Assembly: GCF_002102255.1 (NCBI RefSeq)
Contig: NZ_LQPH01000188.1
Span: 1 to 64,000 of the forward strand
Direction of reading: 5' to 3'
DNA length: 64,000 bases
Source: Mycobacterium nebraskense
Lineage (GTDB): Bacteria > Actinomycetota > Actinomycetes > Mycobacteriales > Mycobacteriaceae
In this document: piece after piece, positions 8,065-16,273 of the stretch
How positions within the stretch are numbered: position 1 is the first letter of the stretch
Layout of the letters: every line of letters starts with the position of its first letter
Notes under the pieces: model-generated
What the model was told of the DNA's origin: nothing
The model's input: the letters and a program-made list of their open reading frames with translations, nothing else
The model's database searches: none
Translations under genes and position numbers: made by a program

Positions 8065-9375
8065 GTGACGGCACCAGCCTGGGTAGAGCACGCGATCTGG
8101 TGGCAGGTCTATCCGCTGGGGTTCGTCGGCGCCTTTCCCGCGTCGTCAGAGCCGCCGCAGCCGAACGAACGCCGGCTGCGGCGGCTCGTCGACTGGTTCG
8201 ACCACGCCATCGCACTGGGCGCGTCGGGCGTTGCGCTGGGACCGATCTTCGCCTCGCGCGCACACGGATACGACACCACCGACCACTACCGCATCGATCC
8301 CCGGCTCGGTGACGACGCCGATTTCGATTACCTCGTCGCCGAAGCCGGTCGCCGCGGCCTGCGCATCCTGCTCGACGGCGTATTCAATCACGTCGGCGTG
8401 AATTTCCCGCGCTACCAAGAGGCGCCGCACGACGAGGCGGCCGCGCGCTGGTTTCGCGGGCGCCCGGGGCGCTTTCACACGTTCGAGGGCCACTCGGAGC
8501 TGATCACGCTCAACCATGACAACCCCGACGTGGTCGACTACACCGTGGACGTAATGGCGCACTGGCTGGAACGCGGCGCCGACGGCTGGCGCCTCGATGC
8601 GGCTTACACGGTCCCAGAACGGTTTTGGGCGTCGACATTGCCGCGGGTGCGCGAGCGGTTCCCGGACGCCTGGTTCGTCGGCGAGCTCATCCACGGCGAC
8701 TACGCCGCGGTGGTGCGGGCCGCCACGTTCGACTCCGCCACCCAATACGAGCTCTGGAAGGCGATCTGGAGCAGCCTCAACGACGGCAACTTCTTCGAGC
8801 TGGACTGGGCGCTGCAGCGGCATGGCGAGTTCCTGGAGAGCTTCGCCCCGCTCACCTTCATCGGCAACCACGACGTCACCCGCATCGCCAGCCGGCTGGA
8901 ACGCCTTGAGCACGTGGCGCATGCGCTGGTGATCCTGCTGACCGTCGGCGGCGTACCCAGCGTGTACGCGGGCGACGAACTGGGATTCCGCGGTGTCAAG
9001 GAGGAGCGCTACGGCGGGGACGACGCGGTGCGGCCTGAATTCGGCTCTCCCCCAATGGAATTGGATGCCTTCGGTGCGGATGTGTGGGCGTTGCACCAGT
9101 TCCTTGTCGGGTTGCGCCGTCGTCATCCATGGCTGCACAGGGCGTCGACCACCGCGTTGCGGCTGGAAAACCGGCACTACGTGTACGAGACCCGCAGCGG
9201 TGACCACGCGCTGCTGGTCGCGCTGAACATCGGCGATGAGCCGCTGCGGGTGCCGCTGTCGGAGCTGGGCACGGCCCACCGCCAGGTCGTCGGCGGATCC
9301 TCGGCGCCACCGCAGGAAGTTGTCGACGCGGTGGTTGTCGAGCCGCATGGGTGGCGGATTTTAAGCACTGTCTAG
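8065..9375 (+). CDS. Alpha-amylase family (GH13) glycoside hydrolase
   Basis: This 436-residue cytoplasmic protein is a GH13 (beta/alpha)8-barrel enzyme acting on alpha-glucosidic bonds. The four conserved regions are all visible: DGVFNH (region I), GWRLDAAY with the nucleophile Asp (II), FVGELIHG with the acid/base Glu (III) and FIGNHDVTR (IV). A short C-terminal beta domain follows (HALLVALNIGDEPLRVPL). The start is a GTG four bases after ahpD, so translational coupling to the peroxide operon is possible, although a functional link between glucan breakdown and peroxide defence is not obvious. The gene overlaps the convergent DUF1810 gene by 15 bases at its 3' end. Maltogenic-type amylase is one option; substrate specificity cannot be read. 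Confidence 0.9.
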   Translation: MTAPAWVEHAIWWQVYPLGFVGAFPASSEPPQPNERRLRRLVDWFDHAIALGASGVALGPIFASRAHGYDTTDHYRIDPRLGDDADFDYLVAEAGRRGLRILLDGVFNHVGVNFPRYQEAPHDEAAARWFRGRPGRFHTFEGHSELITLNHDNPDVVDYTVDVMAHWLERGADGWRLDAAYTVPERFWASTLPRVRERFPDAWFVGELIHGDYAAVVRAATFDSATQYELWKAIWSSLNDGNFFELDWALQRHGEFLESFAPLTFIGNHDVTRIASRLERLEHVAHALVILLTVGGVPSVYAGDELGFRGVKEERYGGDDAVRPEFGSPPMELDAFGADVWALHQFLVGLRRRHPWLHRASTTALRLENRHYVYETRSGDHALLVALNIGDEPLRVPLSELGTAHRQVVGGSSAPPQEVVDAVVVEPHGWRILSTV

Positions 9376-9798
9376 GCGCGCCAGCGTCAGTTCGTCCTGC
9401 CGGCCGTCGTAGTACTTGTCGAGGAGCGCGAGGAAATCCTCGTTGTCGTCGGTCGCGTGGGCGAACAGCGTCATCGACGAGCGCAGCTTGAGGTCGTCGG
9501 GCGAGCCGAAGATGTCCCCGGCCGACCGGCCCTGCGCCTGGTTGACCAGCTGAGCGCACTCGTGCAGTCGCGGCCCGAGCAGCTCATGCCGCAGGTATGC
9601 GCGGGCCTCCTCGAGCGAAGAGATGCCGTAGTGCACCGCGGTCGGGCTGCCGCCCAGGCCGCGCAGCTGCGGGAAGACAAACCACATCCAGTGACTGCGT
9701 TTTCGTCCGGCGCGTAGTTCGTCGACCACGTTGCGGTACACCGGGGCCTGCGCGTCGACGAAGCGCTCCAGGTCGAAGGGGTCGCTCTCCGGTGCCAT
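9361..9798 (-). CDS. DUF1810 family protein (Rv1873-like)
   Basis: This 145-residue cytoplasmic protein belongs to the DUF1810 family, recognised by FDLERFVDAQ, KRSHWMWFVFPQLRGLG and YLRHELLGPRL. Relatives are small all-helical proteins of unknown biochemical function. The length equals that of M. tuberculosis Rv1873, and the start at 9798 sits back to back with lldD2. The open frame extends far upstream as an antisense shadow of lldD2, which I ignore. Its last 15 bases overlap the convergent GH13 gene. Confidence 0.9.
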   Translation of the reverse strand: MAPESDPFDLERFVDAQAPVYRNVVDELRAGRKRSHWMWFVFPQLRGLGGSPTAVHYGISSLEEARAYLRHELLGPRLHECAQLVNQAQGRSAGDIFGSPDDLKLRSSMTLFAHATDDNEDFLALLDKYYDGRQDELTLARLDSA

Positions 9799-9816
9799 GT
9801 GACTACGGTTGCACAT

Positions 9817-11052
9817 ATGGCAGTCCAACGACGAGTGCCCAAGGTGCGCGATCTCGCGCCGCTGATCCAGTTCAAGAGACCGCAGTTCGACGCGACCAAG
9901 CGTCGCCTCGACGCCGCGCACACCATCGAAGATCTGCGACGCATCGCCCAACGGCGCACGCCGAGGGCGGCGTTCGACTACGCCGACGGCGCCGCCGAGG
10001 ACGAGCTTTCCCTCGAGCGCGCTCGACAAGCCTTCCGCGACATCGAGTTTCACCCGGCGATCCTGCGTGATGTCACCAACGTCACCGCCGGCTGGAACGT
10101 CCTGGGTCAACCGGTCGTCTTGCCGTTCGGCATCGCGCCCACCGGCTTCACCCGGTTGATGCACACCGAGGGCGAGATCGCCGGCGCGTCGGCGGCGGCC
10201 AGGGCCGGCATTCCGTTCTCGCTGTCCACGCTCGGCACCTGCGCGATCGAGGACCTGGTGACTGCTGTTCCCCAGGGCAGGAAATGGTTTCAGCTGTACA
10301 TGTGGCGCGACCGCGAACGCTCGATGGCGCTGGTGCGGCGCGCCGCCGACGCGGGTTTCGACACCCTGCTGGCCACCGTCGACGTCCCGGTCTCCGGGGC
10401 CCGGTTGCGCGACAACCGCAACGGGATGACGATCCCGCCGACGCTGACCCTGCGCACCGTCCTGGATGCGGTGCCGCACCCGAAATGGTGGTTCGACCTG
10501 TTGACCACCGAGCCGCTGGCCTTCGCGTCGCTGGACCGCTGGCCGGGGACCGTCGCCGAGTACCTGAGCACCATGTTCGACCCCAGTCTCACCTTCGATG
10601 ACTTGGAGTGGATCAAGGCGCAGTGGCCGGGCAAGTTGGTCGTCAAGGGCATCCAAACGCTCGACGACGCCCGCGCCGTCGTCGACCGCGGTGCGGACGG
10701 CATCGTGTTGTCGAATCACGGTGGGCGCCAACTGGATCGGGCCCCGGTGCCCTTTCACCTGTTGCCCTCGGTCGCGCGTGAGGTCGGCAAGCACACCGAG
10801 ATCCTGCTGGATACCGGCATCATGTCGGGCGCCGACATCGTGGCGGCGATCGCCCTGGGCGCGCGGTGCACGCTCGTCGGCCGGGCCTACCTGTACGGGT
10901 TGATGGCCGGCGGCGAAGCCGGCGTCACCCGCGCGATCGAAATCCTGGCCGAAGGGGTGATCCGCACCATGCGGCTGCTGGGTGTGACCTGTCTCGAGGA
11001 GCTTTCGCCCAAGCACGTGACGCAACTGCGGCGGCTGGGACCCGTTCAGTGA
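9817..11052 (+). CDS. lldD2: FMN-dependent L-lactate dehydrogenase (LldD2 type)
   Basis: This 411-residue enzyme belongs to the FMN-dependent alpha-hydroxy acid dehydrogenase family, which oxidises L-lactate to pyruvate and feeds electrons to the respiratory chain. The visible signs are the FMN-binding region PFGIAPTGFTRLMHTEGE, the Gln-Tyr pair WFQLYMWRDR, the lysine in KLVVKGIQ, the catalytic His in LSNHGGRQLD, and DTGIMSGADIVAAIALGA near the C terminus. I chose ATG 9817 (MAVQRRVP), which aligns with M. tuberculosis LldD2 (Rv1872c); a GTG at 9799 would add six residues. Growth on host lactate is the known role of LldD2 in M. tuberculosis. Confidence 0.95.
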   Translation: MAVQRRVPKVRDLAPLIQFKRPQFDATKRRLDAAHTIEDLRRIAQRRTPRAAFDYADGAAEDELSLERARQAFRDIEFHPAILRDVTNVTAGWNVLGQPVVLPFGIAPTGFTRLMHTEGEIAGASAAARAGIPFSLSTLGTCAIEDLVTAVPQGRKWFQLYMWRDRERSMALVRRAADAGFDTLLATVDVPVSGARLRDNRNGMTIPPTLTLRTVLDAVPHPKWWFDLLTTEPLAFASLDRWPGTVAEYLSTMFDPSLTFDDLEWIKAQWPGKLVVKGIQTLDDARAVVDRGADGIVLSNHGGRQLDRAPVPFHLLPSVAREVGKHTEILLDTGIMSGADIVAAIALGARCTLVGRAYLYGLMAGGEAGVTRAIEILAEGVIRTMRLLGVTCLEELSPKHVTQLRRLGPVQ

Positions 11053-11068
11053 CGGCGGTGCACTTTGT

Positions 11069-11135
11069 CCGCCGAGATTGCCGTGAGGGCTGTGCTTTGA
11101 GTTTCCAGGACGACCACGGCGGCAATCTCAGCGGC
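11069..11135. terminator. Imperfect stem-loop between convergent lldD2 and PhyH genes
   Basis: The left arm GCCGAGATTGCCGTG (11071-11085) pairs with the right arm 11115-11135 over 15 base pairs, interrupted by two short bulges. It lies between two gene ends that face each other. A bidirectional terminator is the simplest reading, although there is no U tract. No second copy was noticed in the window. Confidence 0.45.
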
Positions 11136-11136
11136 G

Positions 11137-12267
11137 TTACTGCAGGCGGGCGACCTGTTCAGTGCGGTTGCGTACCAGGTCGTTGAAGGCCTGCCCCGGC
11201 CCGACGTAGTCGAAGAGCTGCGGCGGGTAGTGGGTGACGTACATGGTGCGCCGTCCGCCGACGCCGGACGGCCGTGGCGAGGCGTGCATCAGGTCCTGGA
11301 TGTGGACGGTCACATCGCCGGGGGCGGTGTCGATGCTCACCACCGGTACCTGTTGTAGCCGCTGTTCCCACCGGTAGTGAATGGCCTGACCGTGGCTGCC
11401 CGGAACCACCTGCAGATTGCCGGTCGAGGAATCCGAGCCCGTGATCTGAATGCCGACGCTGACCGCGGGACACATGATGGCGTGCCCGCCCACGCCGCAG
11501 TCCTGATGCCAGGGGATGTTGGATAGCCCGCTGGTGTTCCCCGGCACCTTGAGCAGTACGGCGCTGCCTTCCATGCGGTCGGGGGCCACGCGCAGCGCGG
11601 GATCGATGAGGGTGCCGAGCCTGCGCACTCTCGGATCGCTTTCCAGCGCGGCGAGAGCCGGCGAGCGCAACGTCGCGTACACCAAGCGGCACAGCACGCT
11701 ACTGCCGTCCTCAGCGGTGGCCCACCAGGACTGGTCATCCCCGGCATGGGCCTGCGCCGCAAGGCGGTCGATCTCGCGGTTGGCGACCCGCATCTCGTCG
11801 GCGCCGAACACCCCCTTGACGTGCAGGTAGCCCATCGTCTGCAGCTGTGCGGCCAGCTCCGCATCGCTCGCATCGAGCGCGAACGCGGCGTGTGGGTCGC
11901 GCCCCTCCAAGTCGGCTCGAGCCGGATCGTAGGGCGGGATGCCGGCGTGCAGGTATCGCAGGATCGGGTCCCAGTCGGCGAGCTGCTCGAATCCGCCCCG
12001 CTCGAAAGCCAGGTCGTTACTCAGCAGCAGGTTGATGATCGTGCGGACCTGGCCAGTCATGTCGTCCCAGGCCTGCCGGGAAAGGCGTACCGCGACATCA
12101 CCGTCACCCTGCCCCTCACGGACGCAGATCGTCGAACCGTCGACGGCGTAGGTAACCGCCTCGTGGTCGACGAGGAACGTGATCGCACCGGTGGATGCGA
12201 GGTCTCTGGCCGCGGATTCGAGGATGTCCGGGTCAAGCGTGTGCGGGACGGCAATGGTCAGCGGCAC
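11137..12267 (-). CDS. Phytanoyl-CoA dioxygenase (PhyH) family Fe(II)/2-oxoglutarate oxygenase
   Basis: The 376-residue product has a PhyH-like double-stranded beta helix. The His-x-Asp iron ligands are in IPWHQDCGVGG, the distal His is likely in DLMHASPRPSG, and the 2-oxoglutarate-binding Arg follows in GGRRTMYVTHYPP. Such enzymes hydroxylate small molecules or acyl chains; the substrate cannot be read. The N-terminal 120 residues are less typical. The GTG at 12267 (VPLTIAVPHT) is my choice. The frame runs to 12372, which would overlap the putative lon promoter. It is divergent from lon and part of an accessory block absent, as I recall, from the M. tuberculosis locus. Confidence 0.8.
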   Translation of the reverse strand: MPLTIAVPHTLDPDILESAARDLASTGAITFLVDHEAVTYAVDGSTICVREGQGDGDVAVRLSRQAWDDMTGQVRTIINLLLSNDLAFERGGFEQLADWDPILRYLHAGIPPYDPARADLEGRDPHAAFALDASDAELAAQLQTMGYLHVKGVFGADEMRVANREIDRLAAQAHAGDDQSWWATAEDGSSVLCRLVYATLRSPALAALESDPRVRRLGTLIDPALRVAPDRMEGSAVLLKVPGNTSGLSNIPWHQDCGVGGHAIMCPAVSVGIQITGSDSSTGNLQVVPGSHGQAIHYRWEQRLQQVPVVSIDTAPGDVTVHIQDLMHASPRPSGVGGRRTMYVTHYPPQLFDYVGPGQAFNDLVRNRTEQVARLQ

Positions 12268-12338
12268 GGGATGATTATCCAAGAACGCTGAGGTGGTGGC
12301 CACCACATTCCTCGCGCACGTGTGGCGCGGTCGCGACG

Positions 12339-12364
12339 GGAACAAACCGGCACCGAGCTGGGTT
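12339..12364 (+). promoter_or_regulatory. Putative ECF (SigH/SigE-type) promoter of lon
   Basis: GGAACA at 12339-12344 is followed after exactly 17 bases by GTT at 12362-12364. This fits the mycobacterial SigH/SigE promoter pattern (GGAAYA, about 16-20 bases, GTT). Transcription would start around 12371-12375, leaving a leader of about 22 bases with the GGAGG ribosome-binding site at 12387-12391. Confidence 0.55.
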
Positions 12365-12382
12365 GAGCGCATCAGACTCAGT
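12362..12382. promoter_or_regulatory. Putative HspR (HAIR) operator over the lon promoter -10 and start
   Basis: GTTGAGC, seven bases, then ACTCAGT matches the HAIR consensus CTTGAGT-N7-ACTCAAG at 10 of 14 positions with exact spacing. It lies across the predicted -10 and transcription start of lon, where HspR would block initiation. In Streptomyces, HspR represses lon through HAIR sites. Confidence 0.55.
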
Positions 12383-12395
12383 TTTTGGAGGATTG

Positions 12396-14717
12396 ATGGC
12401 TGAAGCCAAATCTTTGCCGGTGTTGTTTGTCACCGACACCATCGTGTTGCCCGGAATGGTCGTTCCGATCGCGCTCGACGAGGCCGCGCGGACGGCGATC
12501 GACGCCGCCCAGGCCAGTGAATCGGGGCAGCTGCTGATCGCGCCCCGGCTAGACGACCGGTACCCGTCGCACGGTGTGATCGCCAAGATCTTGCAGGTCG
12601 GACGCATCGCAGGGGGCGGCACCGCGGCCGTCGTGCGCGGTGAGCGCAGGGCGCAGATCGGGACGGGAGCGTCCGGGCCCGGCGCGGCACTGTGGGTCGA
12701 GGTGACCGAAGTCCCCGAGGTCGAGACCACGGACGAAGTCAAGGCGCTGACAGCGGAGTACAGGAAGCTGCTGCTGGCCATGCTGCAACGGCGCGAGGCC
12801 TGGGAGATCGTCGACTACGTCAACAGGCTGACCGACCCGTCGGCGTTGGCGGACACCTCGGGATACGCGTCCTACCTGTCCAGCGAGCAGAAGCGGCAAC
12901 TGGTTGAGACCGAGGATGTCGCCGAGCGGCTGCGCGTGCTGATCGACTGGACCAGCGCCCACCTCGCCGAGGTAGAGGTCAACGACAAGATCGCCGAGGA
13001 TGTCCGCGAGGGCATGGAGAAGACGCAGAAGGAGTTCCTGCTGCGCCAGCAGCTGGCCGCCATCCGCAAGGAACTCGGTGAGGGCGAGCCCGACGGGTCC
13101 GACGACTACCGCGCCCGCGTCGAGGCCGCCGATTTGCCCGAGAACGTGCGCGAGGCCGCGTTGCGGGAGGTCGGCAAGCTGGAACGGTCCAGCGACCAAA
13201 GCCCGGAAAGCGGCTGGATACGCACCTGGCTGGACACCGTGCTCGACCTGCCCTGGAACGTCAGGACCGAAGACTCGACCGACCTGAAGGCCGCGCGCGA
13301 CGTTCTGGACGCCGACCACCACGGCCTCGAGGACGTCAAGGACCGCATCGTCGAATATCTGGCCGTGCGTGCACGCCGTGCCCAGCGTGGGCTGCAGGTC
13401 GTCGGCGGCCGCGGCTCGGGCGCGGTGATGGTGCTGGCCGGTCCCCCCGGCGTCGGCAAGACGTCGCTGGGTGAGAGCGTCGCCCGGGCGCTGGGCCGCA
13501 AGTTCGTGCGTGTCGCCCTGGGCGGTGTGCGCGACGAGGCCGAGATCCGCGGGCACCGGCGCACCTATGTGGGCGCGCTGCCGGGCCGCATCGTGCGTGC
13601 CATCGGTGAGGCGGGGACGATGAACCCCGTCGTGCTGCTGGACGAAATCGACAAGGTCGGTTCCGACTATCGGGGTGACCCGAGCGCGGCGCTGCTGGAG
13701 GTCCTCGACCCGGCGCAGAACCACACCTTCCGCGACCACTACCTGGACCTGGATCTGGACCTGTCCGACGTGGTGTTCCTGGCCACCGCCAACGTGATCG
13801 AGAACATCCCGTCGGCCCTGCTGGACCGCATGGAACTGGTGCAGATCGACGGCTACACCGAAGACGACAAGGTCGCCATCGCGCGGGACTATCTGCTGCC
13901 CCGGCAGCGGGAACGGGCGGCGCTGACCGAGGACGAGGTCGCCCTGACCGATGCCGCGTTGCGCAAGATCGCCGCCGACTACACCCGGGAGCCCGGAGTG
14001 CGGCAGTTCGAGCGGCTGTTGGCCAAGGCGCTGCGCAAGGTGACCACCAAGCTGGCGGAAACGTCCGAGCCGATCACCATCGACGAGCCGGACCTAGTCG
14101 ACTACCTTGGCCGTCCGCGGTTCACGCCGGAATCGGCCGAACGCACGGCGGTACCCGGTGTGGCCACCGGCCTGGCCGTCACCGGCCTGGGCGGCGACGT
14201 GCTCTACATCGAAGCCGGCGCTACGGACGGCGAGGCGGGTTTGCAGTTAACCGGCCAGCTGGGTGACGTGATGAAGGAGTCGGCGCAGATCGCGCTGTCC
14301 TACGTGCGCTCCCACGCCGACCAGTTGGGTGTCGACCCCAAGGCCCTGGACCGGCGCATCCACGTGCATGTGCCCGCCGGCGCGGTGCCCAAGGATGGCC
14401 CGTCGGCAGGTGTCACCATGGTGACCGCCCTGGTGTCGATGGCCACCGGACGTCAGGTGCGATCCGATGTCGGCATGACCGGCGAGGTCACGCTGAACGG
14501 CCGGGTGTTGCCGATCGGCGGCGTGAAGCAGAAGCTGCTTGCGGCCCAGCGGGCGGGCCTGTCAACGGTCTTCATCCCGTCGCGCAACGAGCCGGATCTG
14601 GATGACGTGCCGGCCGAGGTGCTCGACACGCTGGACGTGCGCCCGATGACCGACGTCGCCGACATCGTCGCGCAGGCCCTTGAACCGGTCGCGCAGACGG
14701 TGACGGCCGCGGCCTGA
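12396..14717 (+). CDS. lon: ATP-dependent Lon protease (La)
   Basis: Lon is a hexameric cytoplasmic AAA+ serine protease that degrades misfolded and regulatory proteins. The 773-residue protein has the N-terminal substrate domain (LPVLFVTDTIVLPGMVVPI), the Walker A GPPGVGKTS at about residue 350, Walker B PVVLLDEIDK, and the protease domain with the catalytic Ser in PKDGPSAGVT and Lys in GGVKQKLLAA near the C terminus. The ATG at 12396 follows a GGAGG; the frame runs further upstream, but that part covers the promoter. M. tuberculosis lacks lon, whereas other mycobacteria such as M. smegmatis have it. The sequence just upstream carries a heat/oxidative stress promoter and an HspR-like operator. 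Confidence 0.97.
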   Translation: MAEAKSLPVLFVTDTIVLPGMVVPIALDEAARTAIDAAQASESGQLLIAPRLDDRYPSHGVIAKILQVGRIAGGGTAAVVRGERRAQIGTGASGPGAALWVEVTEVPEVETTDEVKALTAEYRKLLLAMLQRREAWEIVDYVNRLTDPSALADTSGYASYLSSEQKRQLVETEDVAERLRVLIDWTSAHLAEVEVNDKIAEDVREGMEKTQKEFLLRQQLAAIRKELGEGEPDGSDDYRARVEAADLPENVREAALREVGKLERSSDQSPESGWIRTWLDTVLDLPWNVRTEDSTDLKAARDVLDADHHGLEDVKDRIVEYLAVRARRAQRGLQVVGGRGSGAVMVLAGPPGVGKTSLGESVARALGRKFVRVALGGVRDEAEIRGHRRTYVGALPGRIVRAIGEAGTMNPVVLLDEIDKVGSDYRGDPSAALLEVLDPAQNHTFRDHYLDLDLDLSDVVFLATANVIENIPSALLDRMELVQIDGYTEDDKVAIARDYLLPRQRERAALTEDEVALTDAALRKIAADYTREPGVRQFERLLAKALRKVTTKLAETSEPITIDEPDLVDYLGRPRFTPESAERTAVPGVATGLAVTGLGGDVLYIEAGATDGEAGLQLTGQLGDVMKESAQIALSYVRSHADQLGVDPKALDRRIHVHVPAGAVPKDGPSAGVTMVTALVSMATGRQVRSDVGMTGEVTLNGRVLPIGGVKQKLLAAQRAGLSTVFIPSRNEPDLDDVPAEVLDTLDVRPMTDVADIVAQALEPVAQTVTAAA

Positions 14718-14921
14718 TATGTCGACGCCGAGCCTATTCACTGTGTGTCGAGCTATCGGCCCGGCTACCAGCAAGTAAGCCGAAGAGGTTTTCAACGTGC
14801 TTGCGTCGGGTAATTGATGGTTGGAGGTTCGACTGCCCGTAAGGGCGATGGGGTGAGCGAATCACCAAGTCAATTGTTTCAGCTGCGTAGGCAGCCAAAC
14901 TGCTCGACAAGGGGATTCATC

Positions 14922-15407
14922 ATGAAGTTGAACAGAATCGCAGCCGGCGCGGTCATGGCCGGCACCATCACGTCCGCGGCGTTCGGAATCGGCGCCGGTT
15001 TGGCGCAAGCCGAGCCGGGTGTGCCGGGGCCCGGCCCGAACATTCCGGGCCCGAATGTGCCGGGTCCGGACCGTGATCTGCCTGGGCACGGGCAGTTGCC
15101 CGCACAGGGGTGGCCAATTTGTAACGGCGGACCGGGCGTCAACTGCAACGGACCGGGCACCCCGCTTCCGCCGGGACAGGATCGGTTCCCCCCGCCGGGG
15201 CACTACAACGACCCGGGCCGCTACGGACTGCCGGCAACCTGGGTTCCGCCGGTGGGTGACCCCGACGGGACCGCACTTCCGGTCGTATTCAACCCGGATC
15301 TGGGCCAGTGGGGCGTCAACACGTCTACTGGTTTCCAGGTGTTCACGCCCGTAGGCGGGACCTCAGGCTCAGGCCAGGTCAGCGGCGGGATCAACCCCGG
15401 GACCTAA
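14922..15407 (+). CDS. Secreted Pro/Gly-rich protein of unknown function
   Basis: This 161-residue protein starts with a signal peptide of about 30 residues (MKLNRIAAGAVMAGTITSAA, then a likely signal peptidase I site at LAQA-EP). The mature part opens with PGP-type repeats (PGVPGPGPNIPGPNVPGPD), has two cysteines (ICNGGPGVNC) and ends in a Gly/Ser-rich tail. It resembles mycobacterial exported Pro/Gly-rich proteins but has no named domain. AGGGG before the ATG at 14922 supports this start over one about 110 bases upstream. A strong hairpin terminator follows 27 bases after the stop, so it is probably a single-gene unit. I cannot assign a function. Confidence 0.8.
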   Translation: MKLNRIAAGAVMAGTITSAAFGIGAGLAQAEPGVPGPGPNIPGPNVPGPDRDLPGHGQLPAQGWPICNGGPGVNCNGPGTPLPPGQDRFPPPGHYNDPGRYGLPATWVPPVGDPDGTALPVVFNPDLGQWGVNTSTGFQVFTPVGGTSGSGQVSGGINPGT

Positions 15408-15434
15408 AGCCGGTACCTGAAAGCCGGAATGTGG

Positions 15435-15460
15435 CAGCCGCCCCCGAAAGGGGGCGGCTG
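15435..15460 (+). terminator. GAAA-loop terminator hairpin after the secreted protein gene
   Basis: The arms CAGCCGCCCCC and GGGGGCGGCTG form a perfect 11-base-pair stem closed by a GAAA tetraloop. It starts 27 bases after the stop at 15407 and is followed by a short pyrimidine stretch. It is a strong intrinsic-type terminator of the GC-rich actinobacterial kind. Confidence 0.8.
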
Positions 15461-15509
15461 TTCTCGTCGCACGGTGACAGCGCAAGCAGGCGCGGCGTTG
15501 AATAGGTAC

Positions 15510-15887
15510 ATGACTCTCAAACGCCAAGTGGTCCACCGTGTGCAACGGCTGCTCGTGAACCCGGTGGGCCGGCAGATGCCCGGGATCATCCTGGAGACCA
15601 CCGGCCGCAAGAGCGGCAAGCCGCGGCGCACCGCCGTCGGCGGACGCCTGGTCGACAACCAGTTCTGGATGGTCTCCGAACACGGCGAACACTCGGACTA
15701 CGTCCGCAATATCAAGGCCAATCCCGCCGTTCGGGTGCGCATCGGCGGTCAGTGGCGCAGCGGCACCGCGCAGCTGCTGCCCGACGACGACCCGCTGCAG
15801 CGGCTCGGCGAGCTCCCGCGGCTCAACAGCGCGGTGGTGCGCCTGATGGGCAGCGACTTGCTGACCATTCGGGTCGATCTGGACTGA
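15510..15887 (+). CDS. Ddn-like deazaflavin (F420)-dependent nitroreductase family protein
   Basis: The 125-residue protein belongs to the deazaflavin-dependent nitroreductase family. M. tuberculosis Ddn, which reduces quinones and activates pretomanid, is the type member. The visible signs are LETTGRKSGKPRRTAVGGRL (about residues 29-48), FWMVSEHGEHSDYVRNIKANP and VRVRIGGQWRSG, the F420-phosphate and beta-barrel signatures. I chose ATG 15510 (MTLKRQ), because upstream extension runs back into the terminator hairpin. The natural substrate is unknown, and activity on nitroimidazoles cannot be inferred. It precedes the TfoX-N gene by ten bases, so the two are probably cotranscribed. Confidence 0.9.
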   Translation: MTLKRQVVHRVQRLLVNPVGRQMPGIILETTGRKSGKPRRTAVGGRLVDNQFWMVSEHGEHSDYVRNIKANPAVRVRIGGQWRSGTAQLLPDDDPLQRLGELPRLNSAVVRLMGSDLLTIRVDLD

Positions 15888-15897
15888 CGCGCCGCGC

Positions 15898-16230
15898 ATG
15901 GCCTACGACGAAGACCTGGCCAATGAAATCCGCGAACTTGTCGCCTCCGAGCGCGGCGTGGAAGAGAAACGCATGTTCGGCGGTCTCGCGTTCCTGGTCA
16001 ACGGCAACATGTCCGTGGCCGTCAGCCGGCAGGGCGGCCTGCTGGTCCGGGTGCCCGCGGCCGACCTCGACAAAATGCTGCAGCGCCCCCACGTCAGCCC
16101 CATGGCGATGGCAGGCCGTGACGTGCGTGGCTGGGTACGGGTGGACGCCGCCGGAGTGCGGACAAAACGCCAGCTCCAAAGTTGGGTGACGCGCGGTGTC
16201 GGCTACGCGCGCAGCCTGCCGGCCAAGTGA
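15898..16230 (+). CDS. TfoX N-terminal domain protein
   Basis: This 110-residue cytoplasmic protein consists only of a TfoX/Sxy N-terminal domain: EKRMFGGLAFLVNGNMSVAVSRQGGLLVRV at about residues 23-52, then the RxxxGWVRVD-type region. In gamma-proteobacteria TfoX activates competence genes, but stand-alone domains in actinobacteria have no known competence role, so I do not infer one. The ATG follows the previous stop by ten bases. It is likely in one transcript with the Ddn-like gene and perhaps the HhH gene at 16274. Confidence 0.88.
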   Translation: MAYDEDLANEIRELVASERGVEEKRMFGGLAFLVNGNMSVAVSRQGGLLVRVPAADLDKMLQRPHVSPMAMAGRDVRGWVRVDAAGVRTKRQLQSWVTRGVGYARSLPAK

Positions 16231-16273
16231 CCGGCCCGGTTTGCTGGGACTCGCCGTGGATAGGTGATCAGGT

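Noticed and set aside
12195..12395. N-terminal extension of lon by 67 codons
   Set aside because: It would cover the predicted stress promoter, HAIR site and Shine-Dalgarno, and lacks Lon similarity.
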